Below, one piece after another: positions 6,697 to 13,667 of a stretch of DNA of 24,724 nt. The position numbers and the translations under genes were made by a program. Under the pieces are notes generated by a model that saw only the letters and a list, made by a program, of their open reading frames with translations, was not told where the DNA came from and did no database searches. Location: positions 43,389 to 68,112 of the forward strand of contig DLOZ01000022.1 of the NCBI GenBank assembly GCA_002479765.1, in the 5' to 3' direction. Positions within the stretch are counted from its first letter, which is position 1. Each line of letters begins with the position of its first letter. The DNA comes from Sphingomonadales bacterium UBA7471. GTDB lineage: Bacteria; Pseudomonadota; Alphaproteobacteria; Sphingomonadales; Sphingomonadaceae.

Positions 6697-8082
6697 ATGA
6701 TTATCGAACCTATCCACTCTCCCTACCGCCCTGATCCACAAATCGCCAGTCTGGGCGAAAAAATTGGCGATCCCGTACGCGCGGCAAACTTCCCCGAAAC
6801 GATATTGCGTTTTCGCAACGACCGTTGGGCGGCAACTGTTGGGCTGGATGGATATGACGACGCGGCGTGGGTCCGGCATTTCGGGCGTTTTGAACCGCTG
6901 CCCGATAACATGCCCGAACCGTTGGCGCTTCGGTATCACGGACACCAGTTCCGTGTGTACAATCCCGATATTGGCGATGGACGGGGATTTCTGTTCGCGC
7001 AGCTGCGTGATGGCTATGACAGGCTGTTGGACCTTGGCACCAAAGGGTCGGGCACCACCCCTTACAGCCGGCGCGGCGACGGAAGGCTCACCCTGAAAGG
7101 TGGTGTGCGTGAGATATTGGCGACCGAAATGTTGGAGGCGCTTGGGGTCAACACCTCCAAAACATTCTCGCTGATTGAAACCGGCGAAGAATTGATCCGC
7201 GGGGATGAGCCCTCGCCCACCAGATCCGCCGTCATGGTGCGGCTCAGCCATAGCCATATACGTTTCGGGACGTTCCAACGCATCGCGGCGGAGGGCAATG
7301 AAGCGCTGATGCACAAGCTCATCCATTATTGCCTCGAACATCTCTACGGCGTCGAAGTTTCCGACAACCCCGCAGCACAGTTGTTGGGGCTCGCGGTGGA
7401 TCGCGTGGCGGACCTTGCCGGTTCCTACATGGGCGCAGGCTTCGTCCACGGCGTCCTCAACACCGACAATATCAACATCACGGGCGAGAGCTTTGACTAT
7501 GGCCCGTGGCGTTTCACCGAAAAATGGGACCCAAGCTTTACGGCCGCCTATTTCGACCAATCCGGACTTTATGCGTTCGGCCGGCAAGCCGAAGCATTGC
7601 ATTGGAACCTTGGCCAACTCGCGGTTGCGCTGCGATTGGTATCGGACGCACCGCCGCTGATTGCCGCACTAGAACGCTTTCCCGGCCTCTATCAACAATC
7701 GGTTATTCGGCGATTTTTATGGCGACTGGGCGTAACATCGAAGGGCGAAGACGAGGATAAGCGCCTTGTTGAAGCCGCCGAACGCGCGATGGTCCGTGAT
7801 CAAATTTCCATCGCCGCATTTTTCCACGGCTACAGAGGTGGACGGGCAGGCGCATTCGCAACCAACGGGACAGAACAAGCCGCATTTGAAGACATCCTGC
7901 GCGGTTATGCGCCCGTCCCCGCATCGGACGATTATTGGGCAAGCAACCCCGTCTGCGCGATGTTGATCGATGAGGTCGAGATGATTTGGGACGCCATTGC
8001 CCAAAAGGATGACTGGCAGCCTTTATATCAAAAACTGGCGCATATTTGGGATTTCGGGAGAGCTTTGAAGCACGAAGGCTGA
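6697..8082 (+). CDS. selO: SelO/YdiU-family protein adenylyltransferase (pseudokinase)
   Basis: The 461-residue product matches the SelO family, whose pseudokinase fold binds ATP upside down and transfers AMP to Ser, Thr or Tyr of target proteins, linked to redox stress in studied members. Seen here are NDRWAATVGLD (41-51), the nucleotide-binding DLGTKGSGTTPYSRRGDGR (112-130, Lys116), VRLSHSHIRFGTFQ (181-194, arginines contacting phosphate), and the active-site block HGVLNTDNINITGESFDYGP (251-270, with Asp257, Asn258 and Asp267), where family members have NTDNMSI. The C-terminus differs from E. coli YdiU: the tail with the final Cys is missing and the only Cys in the last hundred residues is Cys420. 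No clear ribosome binding site precedes 6697. It is monocistronic by position. Confidence 0.9.
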   Translation: MIIEPIHSPYRPDPQIASLGEKIGDPVRAANFPETILRFRNDRWAATVGLDGYDDAAWVRHFGRFEPLPDNMPEPLALRYHGHQFRVYNPDIGDGRGFLFAQLRDGYDRLLDLGTKGSGTTPYSRRGDGRLTLKGGVREILATEMLEALGVNTSKTFSLIETGEELIRGDEPSPTRSAVMVRLSHSHIRFGTFQRIAAEGNEALMHKLIHYCLEHLYGVEVSDNPAAQLLGLAVDRVADLAGSYMGAGFVHGVLNTDNINITGESFDYGPWRFTEKWDPSFTAAYFDQSGLYAFGRQAEALHWNLGQLAVALRLVSDAPPLIAALERFPGLYQQSVIRRFLWRLGVTSKGEDEDKRLVEAAERAMVRDQISIAAFFHGYRGGRAGAFATNGTEQAAFEDILRGYAPVPASDDYWASNPVCAMLIDEVEMIWDAIAQKDDWQPLYQKLAHIWDFGRALKHEG

Positions 8083-8158
8083 TATTTGAAAAAGTCTGCG
8101 GACCTGATTGCGCGCGAAACGGGCAAGCTGCGGCGGTAAGTGAACGCACCGCTTAAAA

Positions 8159-8170
8159 ATCGGAACCGAT
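8159..8170. promoter_or_regulatory. Inverted repeat in the leader of the sulfur operon
   Basis: ATCGGAACCGAT is a perfect 12-base palindrome-type repeat (arms ATCGG and CCGAT, spacer AA) about 70 bases before cobA. It lies in the 158-base gap that must hold the operon promoter, so it may be an operator. No regulator is identified. Confidence 0.3.
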
Positions 8171-8213
8171 AAAGTTCTTCTAACCCATGGCCAACTAATC
8201 CTGTTTTGAAGCT

Positions 8214-8230
8214 TGGACGGCGGCCGTCCA
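8214..8230 (+). promoter_or_regulatory. Stem-loop directly before cobA
   Basis: TGGACGG (8214-8220) pairs with CCGTCCA (8224-8230) over a CGG loop and is followed by TTTTGG, ten bases before the cobA start. It has the shape of a short intrinsic terminator for selO, but its position next to the cobA ribosome-binding region also allows an attenuator or translation-control role. The sequence alone cannot separate these. Confidence 0.4.
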
Positions 8231-8240
8231 TTTTGGTGTC

Positions 8241-9008
8241 ATGGAAAAAGCACGAGTCTATTTGGTGGGCGCTGGCCCCGGTGACCCCGACCTGTTGACG
8301 GTGAAAGCTGCGCGGCTGATCGCGTCGGCCGACGTTGTTGTGCATGATGGCCTTGTCGATGCCGCGATTATGGCGCTGATTAGCCCGTCCGCTCGCCTGA
8401 TTTCAGTCGCAAAAAGCCGGTCACGCCATTTAGTCCCGCAGGACGGCATTAACGACATTCTGGTGCGTGAGGCGCAGGTTGGCCGGGTGGTTGTTCGGCT
8501 AAAGGGTGGCGATCCGTTCATTTTTGGACGTGGTGGCGAAGAAGCCGAAGCGTGCCGTGATGCGGGAATAGATGTTGAGGTTGTGCCCGGCATCTCTGCG
8601 GCAATGGGCGGCGCTGCGGCGACAATGCTGCCACTCACCCACCGCGATGCATCCAGCGCCGTCACCTTCGTTGCTGGCCAGTGCAAGGGCCTGACCGACC
8701 AGAATTGGGCTGGCCTTGCCGGCAAAGGTCGCACGCTGGTCATTTACATGGGCGTTGCGACCGCTGCGGATATTACCGAAAAGCTGATTTCCGACGGCTT
8801 GTCACCCGATACGCCCGTTGCGGTGCTCGAACGCGCAACGCGGCCCGATGCGCGTGCGATGCAAACGATCCTCACCGATTTGGGCGACATGATTAAGCGC
8901 GAGGGCGTCCAATCCCCTGCGATCATCGTTGTCGGCGAAGTTGTCCTGAAATCCGATGCCGAAAACCGGCTCAAACATTTTGCCAAACAGGCGGAGAAAA
9001 TTGCGTGA
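8241..9008 (+). CDS. cobA: Uroporphyrinogen-III C-methyltransferase (SUMT)
   Basis: The 255-residue enzyme uses S-adenosylmethionine to methylate uroporphyrinogen III at C2 and C7, giving precorrin-2, the precursor of siroheme. The family motifs are intact: YLVGAGPGDPDLLT (7-20), VRLKGGDPFIFGRGGEEAEA (85-104), VVPGISAAMGGAA (114-126) and PLTHR (131-135). It is the single-domain form without the CysG dehydrogenase/ferrochelatase part. As first gene of the operon containing the siroheme enzyme CysI, it most likely supplies siroheme rather than cobalamin; a separate dehydrogenase/chelatase must be encoded elsewhere. No good Shine-Dalgarno precedes the ATG; a hairpin sits there instead. Its last bases overlap the next gene as GTGA. 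Confidence 0.94.
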   Translation: MEKARVYLVGAGPGDPDLLTVKAARLIASADVVVHDGLVDAAIMALISPSARLISVAKSRSRHLVPQDGINDILVREAQVGRVVVRLKGGDPFIFGRGGEEAEACRDAGIDVEVVPGISAAMGGAAATMLPLTHRDASSAVTFVAGQCKGLTDQNWAGLAGKGRTLVIYMGVATAADITEKLISDGLSPDTPVAVLERATRPDARAMQTILTDLGDMIKREGVQSPAIIVVGEVVLKSDAENRLKHFAKQAEKIA

Positions 9009-9301
9009 AGTTACTGACTGGAAATGAATTGCGCTCTGGCGCTGTGACCTGGTGGACCGGCAATGGCTGGTCGCTCCATGTTGAAGATGCGGTTGATGTT
9101 GGTGAGCATGGCGAAGCCGTGCTGCATGCCGAGGAAGGCGCACGCCGTGTGAACGCGCCCTACATCATCGACGCGGTTGCAACACCCCAAGGGCCACGCC
9201 CCGCGCATATCAAGGACAGGGTCCGTGCGCTTGGGCCAACGGTGCGGCCAGACCTTACATTAAAACCCGCTGACCCAGCGGCAGGCGACTGGATAATCTG
9301 A
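9005..9301 (+). CDS. DUF2849 family protein in the sulfite reductase operon
   Basis: This 98-residue protein starts at a GTG that overlaps the cobA stop (GTGA), so the two are translationally coupled. It resembles DUF2849 proteins, which in alphaproteobacteria sit between the SUMT gene and the nitrite/sulfite reductase gene. Visible segments are LLTGNELRSGAVTWWTGNGWS, EEGARRVNAPYIIDAV and the end GPTVRPDLTLKPAD. No membrane segment, signal peptide or metal motif is seen, so it is a small cytosolic protein. Its constant placement implies a role in assembling, loading or donating electrons to the reductase, but this is inference and the function is unproven. CysI starts one base after its stop codon. 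Confidence 0.85.
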   Translation: MKLLTGNELRSGAVTWWTGNGWSLHVEDAVDVGEHGEAVLHAEEGARRVNAPYIIDAVATPQGPRPAHIKDRVRALGPTVRPDLTLKPADPAAGDWII

Positions 9302-9302
9302 T

Positions 9303-10931
9303 ATGTATAAATATGACCATTTCGACCAATCGATCGTCGATGCACGCGTTGCCGAATTTCGTGATCAGGTAAACCGGCGCATCGCGGGTGAGATTACGGA
9401 AGACCAGTTCAAGCCATTGCGGCTGATGAACGGTCTGTATCTGCAGTTGCATGCCTATATGCTACGCGTCGCCATTCCCTATGGCACACTCGACAGCCGT
9501 CAAATGCGGATGCTCGCGCATATCGCCCGCAAATATGACCGCGATTACGGCCATTTCACCACGCGCCAGAATATTCAGTATAACTGGATCAAGCTTGAGG
9601 AATGCGCAGATCTGTTGGAAGAACTGGCTACGGTTGAAATGCATGCCATTCAAACCAGCGGCAATTGCATCCGCAACATTTCTTCGGACCAATATGCAGG
9701 TGCGGCGGCGGATGAAGTCGCTGATCCGCGTCCTTGGGCGGAATTGCTGCGCCAATGGTCCACATTCCACCCTGAATTCAGCTATTTGCCGCGCAAGTTC
9801 AAGATTGCGGTCATCGCATCCCCAGAAGATCGTGCCGCCATGCGCTTGCATGACATCGGGCTAGAGCTTGTCCGTCAAAATGGCGAATTGGGTGCGCGCG
9901 TATTCGTAGGTGGCGGCATGGGCCGTACGCCAATGATTGCGCCCGAAATCAATCCGTTCGTCAAAGCCGACGACCTGCTCAGCTATATCGAAGCCTGCTT
10001 GCGCGTGTACAATCGCTATGGCCGCCGCGACAATATTTACAAGGCGCGTATCAAAATACTCGTCCACGAAATTGGCGAAGACGAATATCGTCGTCAGGTT
10101 GCGGAAGAATTCGCCCATGTCAAAACGCTGGGCATCGATCCGCCATTGGCAGAGCTGGAACGCATCAGCGCCTTTTTTGCGCCGCCCGCATTTGACGCAG
10201 CCGACGTAGAGCCCGATCGCAGCGACCCCGATTTCGCGGTTTGGCTCGATCAGAACGTGAAGCCACACAAGCAAGCCGGTTACGCAATCGTCAACATCAG
10301 CCTGAAGCCCATTGGCGGCATTCCGGGCGATGCCACATCGGCGCAAATCGATATGATGGCTGATCTTGCTGAGCAATATGGCTTTGACGAATTGCGCGTC
10401 ACCCATGCGCAGAACATCGTCCTGCCACATGTGGCGAAACGTGATCTGCATGCGGTGTGGCAAGCATTGCGCGAGGCCGATTTGGCACATGCCAATCTTG
10501 ACCTGATCAGCGACATCATCGCCTGCCCCGGTCTCGATTATTGCAGCCTAGCCAACGCCCGCTCCATCCCCGTCGCGCAGAAAATTGCGACGCGCTTTGC
10601 CGACATGGACCGGCAACGGGATTTGGGCGAGCTGAAGCTTAAAATCTCTGGCTGCATCAATGCGTGCGGACATCACCATGCGGGTCATATCGGCATATTG
10701 GGTGTCGACCGAAAGGGTGTGGAAAATTATCAGCTGACCTTCGGCGGCTCCGGCGCGGAAGACGTCAGCATCGGGAAAATCATTGGCCCCGGCTTTGATG
10801 AAGACGGCGTTGTCGACGCGGTCGAAAAGGCCACCGAAGTCTACAAGACCCTGCGTGAAGGCGATGAACGTTTCATCGACACATATCGCCGTGTCGGCCT
10901 CGAACCATTTAAGGAGGCGATCTATGGTTGA
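9303..10931 (+). CDS. cysI: Siroheme nitrite/sulfite reductase, hemoprotein subunit
   Basis: This 542-residue protein has the two-fold repeated architecture of siroheme/[4Fe-4S] reductases: LQLHAYMLRVAIPYGTLDSRQ (47-67), YGHFTTRQNIQYNWI (82-96), QTSGNCIRNI (117-126) in the first half and HAQNIVLPHV (368-377) in the second. The cluster and siroheme ligands are Cys408 and Cys414 (CPGLDYC) and Cys451 and Cys455 (CINAC, followed by GHHH). It should carry out six-electron reduction of sulfite to sulfide in the cytosol. Members are annotated as either sulfite or nitrite reductase; CPGLDYC looks a little like the nitrite type, but cysH and cobA in the same operon point to sulfite. No cysJ flavoprotein follows, so a ferredoxin or another donor is likely. 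Its end overlaps DUF934 by 8 bases. Confidence 0.93.
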   Translation: MYKYDHFDQSIVDARVAEFRDQVNRRIAGEITEDQFKPLRLMNGLYLQLHAYMLRVAIPYGTLDSRQMRMLAHIARKYDRDYGHFTTRQNIQYNWIKLEECADLLEELATVEMHAIQTSGNCIRNISSDQYAGAAADEVADPRPWAELLRQWSTFHPEFSYLPRKFKIAVIASPEDRAAMRLHDIGLELVRQNGELGARVFVGGGMGRTPMIAPEINPFVKADDLLSYIEACLRVYNRYGRRDNIYKARIKILVHEIGEDEYRRQVAEEFAHVKTLGIDPPLAELERISAFFAPPAFDAADVEPDRSDPDFAVWLDQNVKPHKQAGYAIVNISLKPIGGIPGDATSAQIDMMADLAEQYGFDELRVTHAQNIVLPHVAKRDLHAVWQALREADLAHANLDLISDIIACPGLDYCSLANARSIPVAQKIATRFADMDRQRDLGELKLKISGCINACGHHHAGHIGILGVDRKGVENYQLTFGGSGAEDVSIGKIIGPGFDEDGVVDAVEKATEVYKTLREGDERFIDTYRRVGLEPFKEAIYG

Positions 10932-11346
10932 GTTTCGCTATCGCACCGATGAAGTCACTGAACAGCCATCGGTTACGCTCGATGCCTTTTTGGACCAGTC
11001 AAACGCCACCGCGGTCCGGCTTGAACCCGATGATGATGCACGCGCACTGATCCCGTTTCTGGATCGGCTGACGCTTATCGAAGTTGCCTTCCCGAAATAT
11101 CGTGACGGGCGCGGCTACAGTTCAGCACGCATCTTGCGTGAAGCGGGGTATACAGGCGAACTGCGCGCGCAAGGCGATGTTCTGGTCGACCAAATTGCAT
11201 TCATGCGGCGCTGTGGTTTTGACAGCTTTGCACCCGAAGCGTCGTTAAATCCCGAAGCCGTCGCGCGCGCGCTTTCAACCTATGACCAGTTTTACCAAAA
11301 GGCCGCGGACTCGGCAGTTCCCGTTTGGAAGCTACGGCATGGGTGA
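10924..11346 (+). CDS. DUF934 family protein, sulfite reduction-associated
   Basis: The 140-residue protein starts at the ATG at 10924, which has an ideal AAGGAGG at 10911-10917 inside the end of cysI; starts further upstream would give unrelated sequence. It fits DUF934, a family found beside cysI and cysH in proteobacteria and often labelled a probable oxidoreductase of sulfite reduction. Segments seen are DALVPF-like LIPFLDRLTLIEVAFPKYRDGRG, SSARILREAGYTGELRAQGDVL, and FMRRCGFDSFAPE. A single Cys occurs in MRRCGFD, and no cofactor-binding fold is obvious to me. The stop codon lies within the cysH start as ATGGGTGA, so production is tied to CysI and CysH. The biochemical role is unknown. 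Confidence 0.88.
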   Translation: MVEFRYRTDEVTEQPSVTLDAFLDQSNATAVRLEPDDDARALIPFLDRLTLIEVAFPKYRDGRGYSSARILREAGYTGELRAQGDVLVDQIAFMRRCGFDSFAPEASLNPEAVARALSTYDQFYQKAADSAVPVWKLRHG

Positions 11347-12109
11347 ACAGGTTCGCATCGCGGACCGTATCAACACCGCACCACGTTATACTGAGGCGGA
11401 CGCCGTTCGCCTGAACAACATGTTCCGTGGGCGTGATACAGTCGAGATGCTGACCGTCTTGCTGCGTGAAAATATGTTAGGTGATGCGGCCATAGTCTCC
11501 AGCTTCGGCGCAGAGAGCGCCGTTTTGCTGCATCTTATTGCCAGCATTGACCCAGCCACGCCTGTCCTATTCCTCGACACCGGGAAGCATTTTCCTGAGA
11601 CGATTACTTATCGCGAGGAATTGCGCGATATCCTTGGCCTATTGGACCTGCGCATCATCGCCCCCGACCCTGCGCATCTGGAGCAAAAGGATGGGACTGG
11701 CCTGCGCTGGTCTTATGATCCCGATGGCTGCTGCGAAATTCGTAAAGTCCTTCCGCTGAAGGCTGCGCTGGCCGGGTTTGATGCCCAGTTTACGGGCCGA
11801 AAAGCCTTTCAGTCCACAACCCGCAAGGCGCTGCCGCGGTTCGAGATCGAGGAAGGCCGCCTGAAGGTCAATCCGCTTGCCGATTGGGACCAGGCCAGGA
11901 TCGAAGCCTATATGGCCGAACACGCGCTACCGGTGCATCCTCTGGTTGCGCAGGGCTATCCGTCGATTGGCTGCTCACCGTGCACCACGAAGGTTGCGCC
12001 AGGCGAAGACCCACGCTCGGGTCGCTGGAAAGGCTGGGACAAGGTTGAGTGCGGAATTCATGCGGCCGTTACGCCGCTGGATGACAGCGCGAACGACCCG
12101 ATCTTTTAA
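11339..12109 (+). CDS. cysH: Assimilatory adenylyl-sulfate (APS) reductase
   Basis: The 256-residue enzyme reduces activated sulfate to sulfite using thioredoxin or glutaredoxin. It has the PP-loop SSFGAESAVLL (54-64), LFLDTGKHFPET (78-89), TGRKAFQST (152-160) and the reactive cysteine Cys238 in VECGIH. Two pairs of cysteines, Cys131-Cys132 (DGCCEIRKV) and Cys212/Cys215 (GCSPCTTKV), are the ligands of a [4Fe-4S] cluster; this marks the APS-using type rather than the cluster-free PAPS type of E. coli. The start at 11339 overlaps DUF934 by 8 bases. It is the last gene of the operon; the ATP sulfurylase genes are not in the window. Only 13 bases separate it from the convergent thioesterase gene, with no clear terminator. 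Confidence 0.94.
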   Translation: MGEQVRIADRINTAPRYTEADAVRLNNMFRGRDTVEMLTVLLRENMLGDAAIVSSFGAESAVLLHLIASIDPATPVLFLDTGKHFPETITYREELRDILGLLDLRIIAPDPAHLEQKDGTGLRWSYDPDGCCEIRKVLPLKAALAGFDAQFTGRKAFQSTTRKALPRFEIEEGRLKVNPLADWDQARIEAYMAEHALPVHPLVAQGYPSIGCSPCTTKVAPGEDPRSGRWKGWDKVECGIHAAVTPLDDSANDPIF

Positions 12110-12122
12110 CAGGCGCGCGCAT

Positions 12123-12548
12123 TCAATCCTTCTGGCAATCCTTCTGGCAATCCTTCTGGAAAAAATAGGCCTGAATGTCTGCGGCAATACGCGCTGGACG
12201 AAGGGTCACGGCGTCGATGCAGCACCAGCTTGATTTAACCTCAGCCAATACCTCTTCACCGCGCTTGATGACTGTTTCGTAAAACGACCGGGCACCCTGC
12301 ACTTTTTCAAGCACGACGGAGGCGATGACGTCGTCGTCCAAAAATGCTGGTTTGCGGTACGTAATCTCATGCTTCAACGCGACCCACAGATATTTGGCGG
12401 CGGCCTCAGGCGGGGCAAGCTTGTGCCAATGCGCGAGCACCGCATCCTGCACCCAGTTCAAATAGCGCGCGTTGTTCACGTGCCCCATGAAGTCGATGTC
12501 TGAAGGCAGTACGCCTATACGGTGAAGATGCGGCAGGATAATTGTCAT
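12123..12548 (-). CDS. Acyl-CoA thioesterase, hot-dog fold (4-hydroxybenzoyl-CoA thioesterase type)
   Basis: From the ATG at 12548 the protein is 141 residues. The N-terminal part has the hot-dog motif GVLPSDIDFMGHVNNARYLNWVQDA (continuous over residues 12-36), where the Asp before MGHVNN and the following helix form the catalytic site of 4HBT/YbgC-like thioesterases; HEITYRKPAFLDDDV and KSSWCCIDAVTLRPARI follow. It should hydrolyse an acyl- or aroyl-CoA; the substrate is unknown. The reading frame stays open upstream to 12716, but that part looks unrelated and would overlap the divergent gene. The C-terminus ends in three QKD units joined by Cys (QKDCQKDCQKD), created by a triplicated 12-bp unit; this tail is not part of the normal fold. 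Confidence 0.87.
   Translation of the reverse strand: MTIILPHLHRIGVLPSDIDFMGHVNNARYLNWVQDAVLAHWHKLAPPEAAAKYLWVALKHEITYRKPAFLDDDVIASVVLEKVQGARSFYETVIKRGEEVLAEVKSSWCCIDAVTLRPARIAADIQAYFFQKDCQKDCQKD
12124..12159. repeat. Three tandem 12-bp units at the thioesterase 3' end
   Basis: CAATCCTTCTGG occurs three times without a mismatch (12124-12135, 12136-12147, 12148-12159). On the coding strand each unit adds Gln-Lys-Asp plus Cys, and the last unit is followed by A instead of C, making TGC into the stop codon TGA. It looks like slippage duplication that moved the stop codon outward. Confidence 0.9.
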
Positions 12549-12707
12549 GAGGCTTTCATCATAAACGTTAAGAGAGTGTGCTACAGCCCTATTGCGGCAA
12601 AACCATGAATATATGCTGGCTATTACGGACAATGCGAAAGATTTTAAATTTCTGCGAAAACGGCTTGGTTCTGACATGAACTTGCAACACCCGTTCCGCC
12701 ATCCCAC

Positions 12708-13058
12708 ATGACGCATATGGACCGCTCGAAACGAAAAAGCTGGAGCGATTTGCCCGCCTATCGCTGGTCGATGGTCATCTTGGGTTGGGCGCTGATCGTT
12801 GCGGCGCCTCTTGTCAGTTGGCTTCCTGGTCCAGGCGGACTAGCGCAGTTTATCATCGGGCTTGGCGTGGTCCTCAAACATTCGCTTTGGGCCAAGAAGC
12901 GATATTCGCGGCTTTCAAAGCAACATCCCGAATATGCGCGCTGGGCCAATTGGGCACTGCGGCGCAACAAGGTCAAAGGCCGCCCGCCTTTTCCCGACGT
13001 CAAACGCGACACACTGCACCTGTTCCGCCGCGACGACATAGACATGAAAATGCCCTGA
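12708..13058 (+). CDS. PGPGW-type small transmembrane protein
   Basis: This 116-residue protein has two predicted membrane helices (about residues 20-36 and 45-60) flanking LPGPGG at 39-44, and then a basic stretch HSLWAKKRYSRLSKQHPEYARWANWALRR. The LPGPG turn between two helices, followed by WAKKR, matches the putative transmembrane PGPGW family (PF09656-like), although here the fifth residue is Gly rather than Trp. The function of this family is not known. The start could be the ATG at 12708 or the one at 12717; neither has a strong ribosome binding site. It is divergent from the thioesterase gene, with 159 bases between starts in which I see no other gene, and it precedes rpmH on the same strand but probably has a separate transcript. 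Confidence 0.75.
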   Translation: MTHMDRSKRKSWSDLPAYRWSMVILGWALIVAAPLVSWLPGPGGLAQFIIGLGVVLKHSLWAKKRYSRLSKQHPEYARWANWALRRNKVKGRPPFPDVKRDTLHLFRRDDIDMKMP

Positions 13059-13064
13059 CCTGTG

Positions 13065-13093
13065 TTGACTTTTAGCCTTTCGGACCGTATCGG
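13065..13093 (+). promoter_or_regulatory. Probable promoter of the rpmH-rnpA-yidD-yidC-engB operon
   Basis: TTGACT (13065-13070) and TATCGG (13088-13093) are 17 bases apart, 80 bases before rpmH. The -35 hexamer is near consensus, the -10 is partial. Its position just after the previous stop codon and before a highly expressed ribosomal gene supports it. Confidence 0.45.
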
Positions 13094-13173
13094 CCACTGC
13101 AACAGAAGCGGTCGCTGCGCAGATTCGGCGGCCCTTTTCATTTCAAGACGCAAAATATTTAAGGATTACAGTC

Positions 13174-13308
13174 ATGAAGCGCACTTTTCAGCCGAGCAAT
13201 CTCGTGCGTGCCCGTCGCCACGGTTTTCGTCTCCGTATGTCAACCGCCGCTGGCCGCAACATCCTGAACGCACGTCGCGCACGCGGCCGCAAGAAACTGT
13301 CGGCTTAA
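13174..13308 (+). CDS. rpmH: 50S ribosomal protein L34
   Basis: This short gene encodes 44 residues beginning MKRTFQPSNLVRARRHGFR and ending ARRARGRKKLSA, a complete and unmistakable L34, the small basic protein of the large ribosomal subunit. The order MKRTFQPS, HGFRxRM, G-R-x-I-L-x-x-R-R-x-x-G-R-x-x-L is fully conserved. AAGGA at 13161-13165 precedes the ATG at a normal distance. rnpA starts 23 bases after its stop, the classical bacterial rpmH-rnpA pair; in many bacteria this pair lies near the replication origin, but no dnaA gene or DnaA-box cluster is seen here. Confidence 0.98.
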   Translation: MKRTFQPSNLVRARRHGFRLRMSTAAGRNILNARRARGRKKLSA

Positions 13309-13331
13309 TCCCCGAGCAGGCGGACCGCGAC

Positions 13332-13667
13332 ATGCGCGGTTACAGCGTTATCAAAAAAAGGTCAGACTTTCTGGCCGCCAACCGGGGGAAGCGATATGCA
13401 ACTCCCGGTTTTGTTTTGCTGGTTCGCGACAGACAGGACGACAGCCCTGCAATCCGGTTGGGCATCACCATCACCAAAAAAGTTGGTAACGCGGTCATCC
13501 GCAACCGCATGCGCCGCCGATTTCGCGCGCTTGCGCAGGAAATGCTCACCGACAAGGGCAAGGCAGGCGCGGATCATATTCTAATCGGTCGCGACAGCGG
13601 TATCGAACGCGATTTCGACGCCTTACGGGCGGATATGGTCAAGGCGTTGGGGAAGCTGTGCGTATGA
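13332..13667 (+). CDS. rnpA: Ribonuclease P protein component
   Basis: From the ATG at 13332 the protein is 111 residues. It has the family layout: an N-terminal basic helix with KKRSDFLAANRGKR, a strand PGFVLLVRDR, GITITKKVGNAVIRNRMRRRFRA with the RNR-type motif that contacts the catalytic RNA, and GADHILIGRDSG near the end. It helps the RNase P RNA process the 5' ends of tRNA precursors. The frame stays open upstream through rpmH in another phase, but that part has no homology, so the start at 13332 is preferred. The stop codon overlaps the yidD start as ATGA, pointing to coupled translation. Confidence 0.95.
   Translation: MRGYSVIKKRSDFLAANRGKRYATPGFVLLVRDRQDDSPAIRLGITITKKVGNAVIRNRMRRRFRALAQEMLTDKGKAGADHILIGRDSGIERDFDALRADMVKALGKLCV

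Noticed and set aside
8083..8240. SAM or cobalamin riboswitch before cobA
   Set aside because: I could not find the conserved core of SAM-II or the B12 box; the gap is also short for a cobalamin riboswitch.
9861..10490. 209-codon open frame opposite cysI
   Set aside because: It shows no recognisable domain and no ribosome binding site; the plus strand has full reductase motifs throughout.
12124..12159. Triple repeat as a CRISPR fragment
   Set aside because: The units are only 12 bases and directly adjacent with no spacers; they are in frame with the thioesterase.
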